Shown piece after piece: positions 32,165 through 43,329 of a stretch of DNA of 64,000 nt (the first letter of the stretch is position 1; the number at the start of each line of letters is the position of its first letter). Source of the stretch: Strongylocentrotus purpuratus (lineage: Eukaryota; Echinodermata; Echinoidea; Camarodonta; Strongylocentrotidae); contig NW_022145610.1 of the NCBI RefSeq assembly GCF_000002235.5, forward strand, positions 34,559,807 to 34,623,806, read 5' to 3'. The position numbers were made by a program, and so were the translations under genes. A model generated the notes under the pieces. The model was given only the letters and a program-made list of their open reading frames with translations, was not told the origin of the DNA and ran no database searches.

Positions 32165-32960
32165 TCATAGACAAACATGCATAATTATGTGCAAATACAG
32201 GATGTTTGCAAAAGGGTACAGGAAATTGGAGGGATATATTGAAAAGCTTAGATGGTTCAGTGCATTCGTTTTGAAAGATGAGAAATTATGTCAGAGATCG
32301 CTCTCTTTTTTTAATTAATTTTTTTGAGATCCATTGGGGATGTTGAATTTGCTGGGATGAAAATGTGGTTTTAAAGAAAAAGGCTTTTTAATTTTCACTT
32401 TTGCAATAGTGATCGAATAATTGACCGAGTTTGAATACACCAGAAGAAAAGAAGATATAAAAAACATAATTGATCATCATATGAATGAGGAAAGAAATGA
32501 ATATATGATAAATTGGCCGATATAATGATTAAAATATACAGCTGATATCATAGAAATTTATCATAGAATAAATATTGTCAACAATACTACATTACAATTG
32601 CATGATATTTTCAGCTCTAACATTTTCACTCTTCTATCTTTACTGTGTTGGTGATATAGGATATTTATATTGAAGGTGCTGCCAAATGTGTTTGAGAAAG
32701 ATGTACAGAAAAGAAATGATTGGAGGAAATTGATTACAAGTAATGTACCAAAAAAGAAGATGAACAAAATGATAAGGGAAGAAGATTGTTCAATTAGAAT
32801 GTTATTGCATACAGAGATACAGTGACAGGATGTCATATGCATTAACAGGTGCAGAGATATTGGATAATATCACTGGCTGTCGTATTGCGACTGCTGAAGA
32901 GTTGCATACTTCCAAGGTCATCACTGATGCAGGCCTTGAATTTCGTCATTTTTAGGGCAA
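32165..32960. other. AT-rich non-coding stretch
   Basis: No gene or bounded repeat was recognised. Lysine/asparagine-rich short frames are expected by composition. Confidence 0.4.
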
Positions 32961-32989
32961 GGCCAGTTTGGCCTCGAGTACCTCATATT

Positions 32990-33078
32990 TTTAAGGGCAC
33001 CAAGGCCAAAATATTTTTACAAAAAGGGCATCGAGGCCAAAATATTTTACAAAAAGGGCATCGAGTATGAGGCCAAAA
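32990..33078 (+). repeat. short tandem repeat with GGGCATCGAGGCCAAAATAT units
   Basis: Two to three units of roughly 35 bp ('gggca.c.aggccaaaatattt', 'acaaaaagggcatcga'). Confidence 0.6.
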
Positions 33079-33210
33079 AAATTGATTCTATTTTTGTTAG
33101 ATGTCATGTGTATTTTATGAAACTTGTGCAGGATCAATTTCCCATGACTTTTGCTATTAGCACCAGCTTCTTCACAGAATGTATAGAGGTCTACGGTACA
33201 TACAAACAAG

Positions 33211-33225
33211 CAGGCGCGTAGCCAC

Positions 33226-33257
<32 letters not shown>

Positions 33258-33379
33258 GGGGGGCACATGCCCCCCCTAAAATTTCCAGGATCGGTTGAAA
33301 TTTTGTAGACCCCTTTTTTTGACCTCGATCGATTACATGTATGTGCCCCCCCAAACACCAAACTCTGGCTACGCGCCTG
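33211..33379. mobile_element. 169-bp hAT MITE containing a G29 run
   Basis: CAGGCGCGTAGCCA at 33211 and its exact complement ending at 33379, flanked by the 8-bp duplication CAAACAAG (33203-33210, 33380-33387). It contains the G run 33226-33254. CAG(G)CGCGTAGCCA ends are typical of a widespread hAT miniature family. The glycine/proline-rich frames across it are artefacts. Confidence 0.9.
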
Positions 33380-33389
33380 CAAACAAGGC

Positions 33390-34160
33390 GGCGGCCCGCA
33401 AGCCTTAGATTTAGCAGCCAGGAGCAAGGGGCAATTTTTTTTTCAAGTTGCCCTTTGCCACGGGAATTTACCAGAGCAAGGGGCAAGTTTCCAAAAACAG
33501 ATAGGCCGCTTATCTAATCATAAGTTCAAAGAGAGTCTACAAATGTTAATTTCATAATGTGAATAGATCGAACGATCAATTTAATAACTTTTTAATCTTA
33601 ACAATATGAACAGGAAAGATTGATTAAGAACATCAAACTTGCACATTAAACAGTATTTTAAAGTAACTAAAAATATTGATGAGCAAATGAATAAATAAAT
33701 TGTCAATTTCACAAACATCGAAAGTCAGAAGGACTTAATTGGCAAGTTTACCGGGCCGGGTATTCCAAATCAAAATCGCACCTCACACACAAACCTTCCG
33801 CCACTCTCTCGGTAGTAGGTGCAAATTTGAAGAAATTATCTTTTTAATTGTTGTATAGAAAGGTCTACATAGGCCTAACTAATGAAATAAGATGTAAAAA
33901 TGTCCTTATAGACATTCGACAGCTGAAATTGAAAGTGACACGCTCAGCTCAGTTGCGTAACGTGCATTCACGAAACCAAAATCGTTCCTCGCACACACAC
34001 TCTCGCCACTTTTGGTGGGAAGCTGTCGGGCTGGAAGTTTGCCAGCGAAACCGATGCACCCTCGGAATTTTACCGGGACTCGAAACGTTCGTCTTGGGAA
34101 GCTGGCGGGGTAGCTTTTTGAAGCGAGGTCGGCTGGTGGCAAAATGAGAGTAACTACGAT
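33390..34160. other. relatively GC-rich stretch, no assigned gene
   Basis: 'caaaatcg..cctc.cacaca' with 'cgccactct/cgccactttt' recurs near 33775 and 33980, an imperfect duplication. 'gcaaggggcaa' recurs near 33424 and 33476. Frames on both strands are open for 87-99 codons with no family match. Could hide a promoter or first exon, which I cannot support. Confidence 0.35.
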
Positions 34161-34606
34161 CGAGAACATCGTAGGTGTTCTTAACTTATTAATAAGATAA
34201 TTCTAAATTCTATTTGAGATAAAATAATAAACTAGGCCTACAAACAAACCTCGACAGATCTCTAATGACTATTTGAATGCTTGTTTATTTCTCCATTTGA
34301 CGATTTGTTTTCTTGATCCTGGCCTTCGATTTGTACGTACGTGCGTGCGTCAGTCAACAGCATGCACCATATGCATATCATGCGATCGCATAATATATAC
34401 GTACGTACGTACGTGCGCTAGCGCATTGCCTATAATTACGAAGCTAGAAGAGAACTCGTGGGCGGCAAACTGTTCGTGATTCGTGTATTTTTACTGTTCT
34501 AATAATTTATGGGCGCATTTTCACGGAAAACACTTGCGCCTTGCCGTCTAGTTTTAGATGATTATGGGCGCAATTGGTGGTTTTATGTGCGCAAATTTAA
34601 AATAAA

Positions 34607-34775
34607 AAGGGCACGTCCAGTTGGAAAAAAGGGCACGTCCAGTTGGAAAAAAAGGCACGTCGGCCAGTTTGAAAAAAAGGGCACGGCCTTTTTGGCCGTG
34701 AATATATCTTTTTTTGGGAGGGCACCGCGGCCAGTCATAGGGGCATCGACGGCCTGGCCGTCGATGGCCGTCGAT
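34607..34775 (+). repeat. minisatellite GGGCACGTCCAGTTGGAAAAAA and CGTCGATGGC repeats
   Basis: Two exact 22-bp units, two diverged ones, then a palindromic 'gacggcctggccgtc' segment with 'gatggccgtcgat'. Frames here are repeat-driven. Confidence 0.65.
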
Positions 34776-34899
34776 TAATTTAAGGCCTGCTGATGGCATT
34801 GAGTTCACTGAGTGTCTAGAATTTAGAATATGATAAACTCATCTGATGACAGTCTGATCTAGAGTGTCAATCTAGGCCCCTCATCTGTCTTTCTGCCCC

Positions 34900-34900
34900 T

Positions 34901-34936
<36 letters not shown>

Positions 34937-34948
34937 CTGTATGTCTAT

Positions 34949-35002
<54 letters not shown>
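34900..35002 (+). repeat. (CT)n microsatellite
   Basis: Nearly pure TC repeat with short interruptions. Flanked by T/C-rich degenerate sequence to about 35160. Confidence 0.9.
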
Positions 35003-35004
<2 letters not shown>

Positions 35005-35710
35005 CCTCCGTCTTGCCTCATTTCCTCATATCTCTATTTCTCTACATACATAATCCCTCTTTATATTTACCTTTTATGTTAAGATCTATTCCTCTCATTC
35101 TCTATCTATTTTAATTTCATTCCTGTTTCTCTCCCCTTTTAATTCTTTTTTATCCAGGGCCATATTTTTTGTCTTCTTTAATTCCTGCTTTCAATGGTGC
35201 ATCCATGTTTAATATTTTCCATTATATACCTCACTTAAGTAATCCAGCAATCTGATTGGTCGAAATTGCATTCATAAACTTTAACTATTCCCGAAAATTC
35301 CCGGTAACAATGGTTAAAAAACAGTTCAAAATCCCAATAACCATGGTTATTGGGAAAATAGGTCAGTTTCCATGGTTACCCCATAGGTTTACATGTTAAA
35401 AAATGGTCTGAGCGATCGAGGATACCGTACGTGTGCGAAGAATTGGTCGGTAATTTCAATACAATTGAATCTCGATCGATCTTACCGACAATTTTATCTT
35501 GCATTGTTGACATTAAGACGAAAATAAACTTCCAAAAACAAAAAAACAACATCTGCCGATAGATCTTGATCTAAATTCGTGCCAATATGCATTGCAAAAA
35601 TAAAAGAAGGGCCTGTTTAATGGAGCAGCCGCGAGCTTCCACCACGCGAAGCCGTTTTCAATCCATTTTAATGTATATATATAAGAAAAAACTGCTATGT
35701 ATGGTACTAG

Positions 35711-35791
35711 AGCGCGATAGCCGAGCGGTTTAAGGCGGCGGTTCTTGTAACATCACCTTAGGTACGCAAGAGTTCGAATCCCATTTTCGAC
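35711..35791 (+). pseudogene. degenerate class II tRNA (Leu/Ser type) or tRNA-derived SINE head
   Basis: TAGCCGAGCGGTTTAAGGC is a good A-box/D-arm of the Leu/Ser kind. AGTTCGAATCCC fits the B-box/T-loop, at proper class II spacing. Acceptor and T stems are only partly paired. The anticodon stem is weak, with TTG or TGT in the loop region, so identity cannot be fixed. It is followed at once by AAAAG and a T32 run, which would stop RNA polymerase III. I read it as a pseudogene or the promoter part of a SINE. Confidence 0.55.
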
Positions 35792-35794
35792 AAA

Positions 35795-35796
<2 letters not shown>

Positions 35797-35828
<32 letters not shown>
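35797..35828 (+). terminator. T32 run, possible Pol III terminator
   Basis: An unbroken T run five bases after the tRNA-like sequence. Confidence 0.4.
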
Positions 35829-35829
<1 letters not shown>

Positions 35830-35834
35830 GCATA

Positions 35835-36008
35835 TAAAAGTATTAATGACTGCCTTAATATTCGAGAAATAGTTGTTTTTATACGCTCAAGGGAAGGTTA
35901 CAATTGGGCTATTGCCCTCGGCACGCCTCGGGGCAATAGCACAATTCTAACCTTCCCTTGAGCGTATAAAAACAACTATTTCTCTCAAAGCAGTCATTAA
36001 TACTATAA
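35835..36008. repeat. about 80-bp-arm foldback
   Basis: Arms 35835-35917 and 35931-36008 are inverted copies. The core from GAGAAATAGTTGTTTTTATA through CGCTCAAGGGAAGGTTA is perfect, and a five-base bulge lies in the outer part. The loop of about 13 bases (TCGGCACGCCTCG) is GC-rich. It is a palindromic miniature element or a very stable hairpin adjoining the tRNA-like sequence. Confidence 0.85.
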
Positions 36009-36049
36009 AATTGCTGATGCTGTAAGCTACCAGAAATCTTTGTGCTTGT

Positions 36050-36139
36050 CTCTATTAATGTCTTCCTCCATCTCCCCACTCCCTCTCTGTCTTCTCCCCT
36101 CCCCCTCTCTCTCCCTCTATCACATTCTTGCCTTTTCTT

Positions 36140-36170
<31 letters not shown>

Positions 36171-36187
36171 ATCTCTCTCTCTCTCTA

Positions 36188-36222
<35 letters not shown>

Positions 36223-36260
36223 ATCTCTCTCTCTCTCTATCTCTCCATACGCCCTTTCTT
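36050..36260 (+). repeat. (CT)n microsatellite
   Basis: TCTCTC with TATC interruptions. Three overlapping Ser/Leu frames are artefacts. Confidence 0.9.
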
Positions 36261-36269
36261 TCTGCCTCT

Positions 36270-37905
36270 CCTTCTTTCTCTCAAGAAGTTTGTGTCACAA
36301 ATGTACCCTCCCGTGCAAACATAGCAAGTTTATCTCTTCTCAATTTCAGCAGTGCGCCCATGTCACGTAATATCTTCAAACATCAGCGTTGCTTCGAGTC
36401 AAAACAATCTCAAGGAGCTTACGCACACTAACGACATTGAGAGGCGACCTCTGCAGCAATTTGCACTGGCCTTTATATTCCCAGATGAGAGATCGTTACA
36501 TCATGAAATTATCTGTTATATGTTTGGCGTAATAATTCAAAGCGTGGCATGCCTCTGTGCTACATTTCTGTAATACAAGTAGTTTTGTTTATTTCTTAAA
36601 CGCTTATTTTGTGTTACTTCTGAAGGTTGCTATTGATGTAAAAGTATAGCATCTTTATTACGAAGATTTAAACAAAATTAAATGACTGGTACATTTTTTA
36701 ATGGAGACCAAGCTGATCAGGCGAGGTTGCTTCGTGAATGTTTTCAATACAAGACATCATAATGGATCTCATGAAATTTCATACAATTGCCTCTTTTATG
36801 TTTGCCCGTTCATGGCACAGTAGGAATAGCTCTAATATCATAGATACCTTCATCACTAAAGGAGTGATTCTGCAGTACTTCCATACATTTCTTCAATACT
36901 TGTTTATTTTTTCCAATAAACTTCTGGAATGATTTTTCAACATGTGGTATGTTGAAGGATGTAACCTGTACCCTTCGGCCTATATTTTACTAAAATACAA
37001 ATCAGACGTCCTTAAAAAAGGAAATTAGTCCCAGGTCTAATGTCTCTTTCGTTAAGATCTAGGGTCGGGTTTAACTGAATTAATAGAATATTAATCCTAG
37101 ACTCTGTGCCGGCCCTTTTTGCTCGCAACAGGCAACATGTTTATTAAAGCTCAGTTACATACCTTTACGTCAATAATACCTTGATAAGTCATCAGTCAAT
37201 GGGTGTAATGATATCCCCCCCCCCCTGCCCCCCACTCAAACACATACCTCTAGAATGTTATTGCCTCGTTACATACCAGGAGACGGTCATTGGGATCTAT
37301 AGAGTATGTACATGTACATGTATGTGGCAGTGTATAGTGCAAAAACAATATTCTCTTGCCTCGTCATGCACTTTCTCATGCCACGCCATGTACTTTCTCT
37401 ACCATTTGACTTATATTACTATGAAAACTCTCAACAAACCATATTGATGATATAATTTCATTTATTCCATAACTACTGCATTCTCTTATCCCCATAGGCT
37501 TCATACAGTGATCACCTGGTTCCCATGGGCAAAAGGTTAACTTACTATCTAAAGTTTCACAAGTGAGGAGTGATATAGTAGGGATACCTTCATTGTTTGA
37601 GTGAAATACACACTCAAAATAGTGGAATCCACTCTCGATTGAGTATTTTAAACCGCTACCTTAGAGTGAATGAAAGTAAATTAAGTGATGCCTAATATCA
37701 CTCCTGGAAGAGTGAATTTCCACACATCTGCAGTTAGAGAGTGATACTTCAATAGAGGAAACAAGCTGGCTGTTATGAAAATACCTTGAACAAGAAAGAT
37801 TTCAACATTTCTTAGACCAACTGGAAAGTATTTTGTTGTGATGTTATTCCACTTTCCTTAGAATTCAAACGTTATTATCTAAAGCTTAATATTCAATAGG
37901 TTGAT
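36270..37905. other. non-coding stretch
   Basis: Contains a short C run at about 37217. Frames at 36352 and 36738 show no motif. No RNA gene or bounded repeat was recognised. Confidence 0.35.
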
Positions 37906-37917
37906 ATTACCTAAAAT

Positions 37918-38558
37918 CAACGCTCAAAATACATGGGGACGGTGGGCGATTCGCCCCCGTGAGCTTCACAATCGCCTCCGTCAGAGTGCTCACGGGGGCG
38001 ATTGCAAAATTAAAAATGGCCCCCGTGGAATTATAAAATAAAGATTATCTTTTCTGTTGTAACTTTCACACAATATTGAGTTTCAACTTTCAAACCTTAA
38101 ACTAATGAAATGGAACTATGGAAGTTATATTTTAATAGCGTGCAGGATTTCTCGCTCGAATTTTTCGGTGTCTACAGGCTGAGGAATAAATGCTTTTTCG
38201 CAGTGAGATTGCGCTATATCTCCTATCTGCACATCTCTATGGGTATTACGGATACAAACAACGGAAGTTCGCAGTGCACTGCGACTGTCAGCAGTGGCTA
38301 CATGCATTAGCTGCGCCGGTAGCGTTATTTTTTTTGGCGGCACAGATTGGGGTTGGTGCGTGTTGAGCCTATGGGAAAGTTTAGGGTTAGGGTTAGGGTT
38401 AAATCAAGACCCCTTAACAAAAAAAAAACCAATAGGAGTATCATGGGTACCAATTCAATGGAAATATGTATTTAAAAAAAGAGCCCCGTGAGAAGGCTCA
38501 CAGGACTCTCTTTTTTTTTGGAAGAGCCCCCGTGGACAAAAAATTAATTTGAGCCCTG
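37918..38558. mobile_element. 641-bp hAT-like non-autonomous element with TTAGGG tract
   Basis: Flanked by the exact 8-bp duplication CCTAAAAT (37910-37917, 38559-38566). Ends CAACGCTCAAA at 37918 and the complement of TTTGAGCCCTG at 38558 are imperfect inverted repeats of hAT type. The interior repeats CCCCCGTG/GAGCCCCCGTGG blocks in both orientations. It holds about 3.5 TTAGGG units at 38381-38401. No transposase is encoded. Confidence 0.7.
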
Positions 38559-38876
38559 CCTAAAATGTGCATGAAAGAAACATACCGGTTGTCATAACGG
38601 CATTAGCATTCATTTTTTATATCAATATTATTACTAGAATGTTACTAGAATATTACTAGAATCTAATTAATATTTTATGTCACCTAAATAATAACCTAGG
38701 CTCATTACATTGAGTATCTCGTTGAAAGTATGTTGCTATGACTCCGGCATTGTTCCCTTTTACGGGAAACAAATTGACACCCTAAGTTATTAACTCTTTT
38801 GATGCAATAATAATCAGAAGTCCTATTTTAGGAGTTGACGGTAAAGGGACGAGAAATGGTGAACAATCATCCGTTT

Positions 38877-38942
38877 GGAGCCAGAAGGGTGTTCGCTCTG
38901 TATACAAATATATGAGCTACTTGCAATGCCCTTCTGGCTGCA
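38877..38942. repeat. stem-loop of the AGAAGGGCATTAACTC family
   Basis: GGAGCCAGAAGGGTGTT pairs with CAATGCCCTTCTGGCTGC across a spacer of about 31 bases. Confidence 0.6.
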
Positions 38943-38949
38943 GAACAAA

Positions 38950-39640
38950 CAGATCATTTTTTGTATCCATCCTTCTCTTGTCCCTGAAGAAAAGTATGGT
39001 CCCTCTTTTGTGTAAAATCATGATTATCCCATGCATGCATTCAAAGGTGGTCTAGAAAGCGATGGGAATCAAGTCAGGATTAAGTTGCAATTTTTTGTCA
39101 GCTTGCGCCAATGACGTTCCTATCTCCCAGGCAACGGAATTTGTGGATCTCTTTACTTCGGTGTACGTTTATTCTGTTAAATGCGACCATCTTTCAATAC
39201 ATTTTTTTTTTCATCTTCAGTGTAGTGGTTTAGAAATGCATATGAAACTGCCTTATAGTGTCAAAATTCTCCTGAGAGGAATTTATTCAATTATGCCCTG
39301 AGCAGAAATATGAAGAAAAAAAGCTTTGAATTTCATCATTATCATAATGTGAGGTTATGATTTAAATTATAAAATCAGTTGGAGAAAGTGTTAAATGCAT
39401 GCATATGCCTCCTCAACCTTGTGTTTTATTGTCAAAAATGATGTTGTGATGCTGTCAGAATTCATTTGCATTTCCATTGGGCTTTGAATTTTGATTAAAA
39501 CTTGCCATCTTGTTCTGTGTTTTTTTAGCTGCAGTCCATATATTGGCAAGTCCAAATTATTGTTTCAATATGTGTAATGGAAAAATGATTATTAATAGTC
39601 AGTATCTGGCATCACGTGTCCCAGGGGGGGGCGAATCACT
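38950..39640. other. non-coding stretch
   Basis: The 79-codon frame at 39062 has no recognised motif. Nothing else was seen. Confidence 0.35.
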
Positions 39641-39886
39641 GTAACCCTTTGGTCTTTCCTCATGGTATAATGGATTCCGTGAATTTCAAAAGAATTTCAA
39701 AATACTGTTTAATACTTTCTTTATGCCTTCATTTTCTGGCGTTTCAAATTGTACATGGTAAACGGTGCACACATTGTGTGCGGGCAAGTATTGAATCCAA
39801 TGACCGGGTTAATAGTATATCTGTAAAGCACTTAGAGACGTTTGTATTAAGCGCTATATAAAAGCGGAATATTATTATCATTAACA
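39640..39886 (+). mobile_element. LINE/SINE 3' region ending AAGCGCTATATAAAAGC-(ATT)n
   Basis: 'ctgtaaagcacttagagacg..attaagcgctatataaaagcgg' with an ATTATTATC tail is a typical L2/CR1-like 3' end. The start is uncertain. Confidence 0.5.
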
Positions 39887-40173
39887 GTCTGTATATGTGT
39901 GCGTCTGTTGTATGTCCCATGCAAGATAAAATATTGTAGAAAAACAAAGGTTTTCAATGATTAGTTTTTTTTTCACTCAAATTTGATGTATAATTTCTGT
40001 CACTTTCAGTGCTTTTAGATATTTACCAAAGTCAGCAGTATGAAATATTGGCAATTTTATGTTATCTATTCATTATACATCTCATATATATATATATAAT
40101 GATATATTATGGGAAAATGAATATTCAATATACTTCTATGCCATTTCAAACTACTCTCAGCATATAGGGACAT

Positions 40174-40213
40174 ATTATTATTATTATTATCATTATTATT
40201 ATTATTATTATTA
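40174..40213 (+). repeat. (TTA)n microsatellite
   Basis: About 13 TTA units with one TCA. Confidence 0.9.
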
Positions 40214-40219
40214 CTCTTA

Positions 40220-41060
40220 CTTCCCTTCACTCTCCAGGCCTCTCATGGGGTTTTTGTTCATAGTAAGCAGTCTATATTACCATTGGCAAGTCCTTGATAT
40301 AAGTTCATGATATTATATCTCATTAATGATGAAACATAATGGAAAGATTAATATTCAACACCTTCAGGGCCTTTCCCTTTTTTCAAGGTACGCATTTCAG
40401 TAGAAAAAGATATTAATTCATTTATGCCATCACTGATATAAAAGATTTATTGTTACTTTCAGAGAAAGGTTTTCCCCAGGTACGTTCACTCTCTCTCAGC
40501 TACGTGGAAAGAGTACATGTATTGTTAGTAAAAAGCCCTAAGGTCGTTATCTCATATACTTCAATACATAGCTAGCACATTTCTTGCTCTCGCTGGATAA
40601 TGTATTGATGAAGAGCCTTGGACTTTATGACTTCTCTCCCTAATGCAAGAGGAATATATGTTAATTGAAAACCATCTTCACCATTTCTCATATGACCAAA
40701 GAAAATCACCTGATTAAGAGTGACCTATAAATATAATATTTTCTTAAGACAGCTAATATTTAGCCCTGGACATACTTGTATGTTGCCTTTTTTTCTTTCT
40801 CTCTTTATTTCATCTTTTCCCTCCTAATTGCAAAGCTAGAGGTGAAAAATAATGGTTTTTCACAGGAAACAAGGAATTGAAATAGAATGGCTCAGGTCAG
40901 GTGCGGACGTGTGTTTGTTACCTGTCAGTTTTCATGCCATGGATTTTCATGCTTTTAAGGTCGGAGATGAAGAAAGAAAAATCAATATTGAGTGGGTCTT
41001 CTGTCTTCACTTATGACATTCCCTCTGTTTTTTCTCCTACCCCTCAGGTTATTTTGGCAA
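40220..41060. other. non-coding stretch
   Basis: Nothing recognised. The 89-codon frame from 40901 runs into the repeat array and has no motif. Confidence 0.35.
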
Positions 41061-41089
41061 CAGCTTTTAGATGGTATTACATACCCTTT

Positions 41090-41930
41090 GGGATAGAGGG
41101 TAGAAAGGAAGTAAAAATCTATAGCAGTTATGCCCTTTTTACTATATCACATGCAGTGGATTTTGAATGAAGGAAGGTGGGCATTATAGGACTTTGTCTT
41201 AAATTAGAGCCGGTGAAGACGGGCAACTACAGGTAACTACTCTAAAGTGGAAAAATCTTTAAGACATTCACAGGCGATCATTGAAAAGTGCAAATAACAA
41301 TTTTGTAATTAAATGTGATCTGGCTCATTTTATTCCTTGTTACAAGAACCTCGAAGGTCATATATATGCAAAACAGAAGTAAAATATTGCATGAATTACA
41401 GCTCTTTTCATTTATTAAGAAAACTTAATTTTTTTTATTGAAAGCCACAAGGGAATAAAAATCTATAGGAGTTATATCCTTCTTCATCTTAAGAGGAATG
41501 AGTTTTTAAGGGATTCTTAGGATTTCATTGGAAAGGGAGAAATGAGAGATTTGCTTACAATTCATTGTGATCTTGATTTTTTTTTAAATTTGTCATTACA
41601 AGATCGTCAAAAACTGTATATATAGAGCAAAAGTAATCTATTTCATGAATAAATATACTTCTCTGTATAGAGCATGAAGGGAATAAGATCGAAAGCAGTA
41701 ATGCCCTTATACCTGGTAAGTAAAAAATAAGCAACTAAGAAAACTGGTAGGAGTTCATGATCAGAAAGGGTTAAATGAGAGATATATTTGATAGGATGTG
41801 GTCTATCTCATTTGATTTGGGGGGTAGAGAAAACCAGAGTATCAAAGATAATATTGTCACTTGAGAGACAGAAGGGAACAGTGCCCATGTTAAAGTATAT
41901 AGTATAATGCCCTTCTACTTCTCTGTTCAT
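41090..41930. repeat. diverged tandem array of hairpin-repeat units (about 200-350 bp)
   Basis: Units begin near 41097, 41442, 41664 and 41862 with 'aga/gcc.aagggaa.taaaa.tctat' and carry 'agcagt.atgccctt' about 40 bases later. They are separated by AT-rich sequence containing 'atatag..caaaagtaa.at.ttgcatgaat'. The last unit (41862-41925) keeps both hairpin arms. Confidence 0.5.
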
Positions 41931-41939
41931 GAATAATCT

Positions 41940-42950
41940 ATTGCATCAATGACAATGCATTATATTTAGGAAACCCCTTATTGATTTTTAAAAAATTGAA
42001 AAAAATCTCCCGGCGGGATATAAACCGTTGAAAAGCTTCTCCATGAGTAAGTAAGAATAGGGTGTCCTTGAGTACCGGTAATCATTTTTCTGCGTCTTTC
42101 GCTTTGTAGTGCATCCTGTGAAGTTCCAGCATCTATACTTACTGTCTTTCCTCAACATCTGCGCCCTAATTTGTTGCTCCCAAATCCAATAAACAGACCG
42201 GCGACAGGTCTTATTCGATTACATCATCCCGACTAGAGAAGCTACTTGCCCATGCATGCATGCATGTACGTAATGCTGGAAATGTTTTCTGAGTTCTTCC
42301 TTATACCTACAAATTCCTGAAGGACAAATGTAATCCATTATCTTGTTTGTATCGTTTATAAAGTGCATGTACTAGGTATTATTGAATCTGTATCTTTAGA
42401 GCTTGATCAAACAACTGCTGAGAGTTGGTAACACAAGTTATACCGCTTCTGGCTATCAACAAGTGGAGAGAAAAAATATATGGCTAATTGTTACAATAAA
42501 ATGAATTCTGCTCGGTGTCTTACGACGTGCCTTACAACGTCTCGTGATTGCCAGAAGGGGATTGAGCAACATTCTTTTTTATTTCATCAGGCTAGACCTA
42601 ACTACCATAAGAACTGTGTACTAATTCCATAAACAAAACATATCAAGACAAAACAAGGATGATGTTTCTAAAGTTAGTTGCTCCTTTCTATTTTACCTCA
42701 TTATTCAAACAAAACTTGTGCACAAATATGTGACCTGGGAATAGATGAAGGTAAAAAGCAATAAGGGCTCATCAAGATCTGAATTATTTATTTTGCTGTC
42801 CTCTTTAAATGGCTTGTTTGATGATTAGCCTCTAGGATGACCAGTAATTGAATTCTATTGATGTCTTCGGTGATGCAAGAAATCAGTGGTGCCAGGCAAC
42901 GGATGTTGTCCCTCCCTTTTCAGCCGTGGACAATCAGTTAAGCCTGAGGG
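41940..42950. other. non-coding stretch
   Basis: Includes a self-complementary CATGCATGCATGCATG near 42252. Reversed hairpin-repeat arms lie near 42445 and 42549. No gene was seen. Confidence 0.4.
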
Positions 42951-42962
42951 GATTGCATGAGT

Positions 42963-43269
42963 TCCTCTCTCTCTCTCTTTCTCTTTCTCTGTCTCATCCT
43001 CTCTTGTTCTATCTCGCTCCCTCTCTTTCTCTCCTCACTCTTTGAATGTCATCAAAAAGATAGCTCTGAACAACCTTTCTATAAATATTCCCCAATCTTT
43101 ACTCTCTCTATCCCTTTCTCTCCATCCTTTTCTCTCTCCTTTTCTCTCTCTCTATCTCTCCTTTTCTCTTACTATCCAACTACCATGGTTTCTTCCCCCC
43201 CCCCCCCTCTCTCTCTCTTTCTCTCTCGATCTGGTCATTTAGTCTCTGTCTGTTTATATCTCTCCCTCC

Positions 43270-43320
<51 letters not shown>
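42963..43320 (+). repeat. (CT)n-rich tract with C-run
   Basis: CT repeats at 42963-43035 and 43100-43320, with a C run at about 43196-43206. Serine/leucine frames of 144 and 66 codons and the Arg/Glu frame opposite are artefacts. Confidence 0.9.
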
Positions 43321-43321
<1 letters not shown>

Positions 43322-43329
43322 ATTTAAAA

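Noticed and set aside
33172..33486. Proline/glycine-rich minus-strand frames
   Set aside because: Produced by the G29 run inside the hAT MITE at 33211-33379.
37610..37745. Repeated AGAGTGA/ACTCAA phrases as a possible MITE
   Set aside because: No consistent inverted ends or flanking duplication could be drawn.
38381..38401. TTAGGG run as a telomere
   Set aside because: Only about 3.5 units, inside a mobile element, with ordinary sequence on both sides.
42245..42268. CATGCATGCATGCATG palindrome as a regulatory site
   Set aside because: A simple 4-bp repeat that is self-complementary by composition; nothing around it indicates a promoter.
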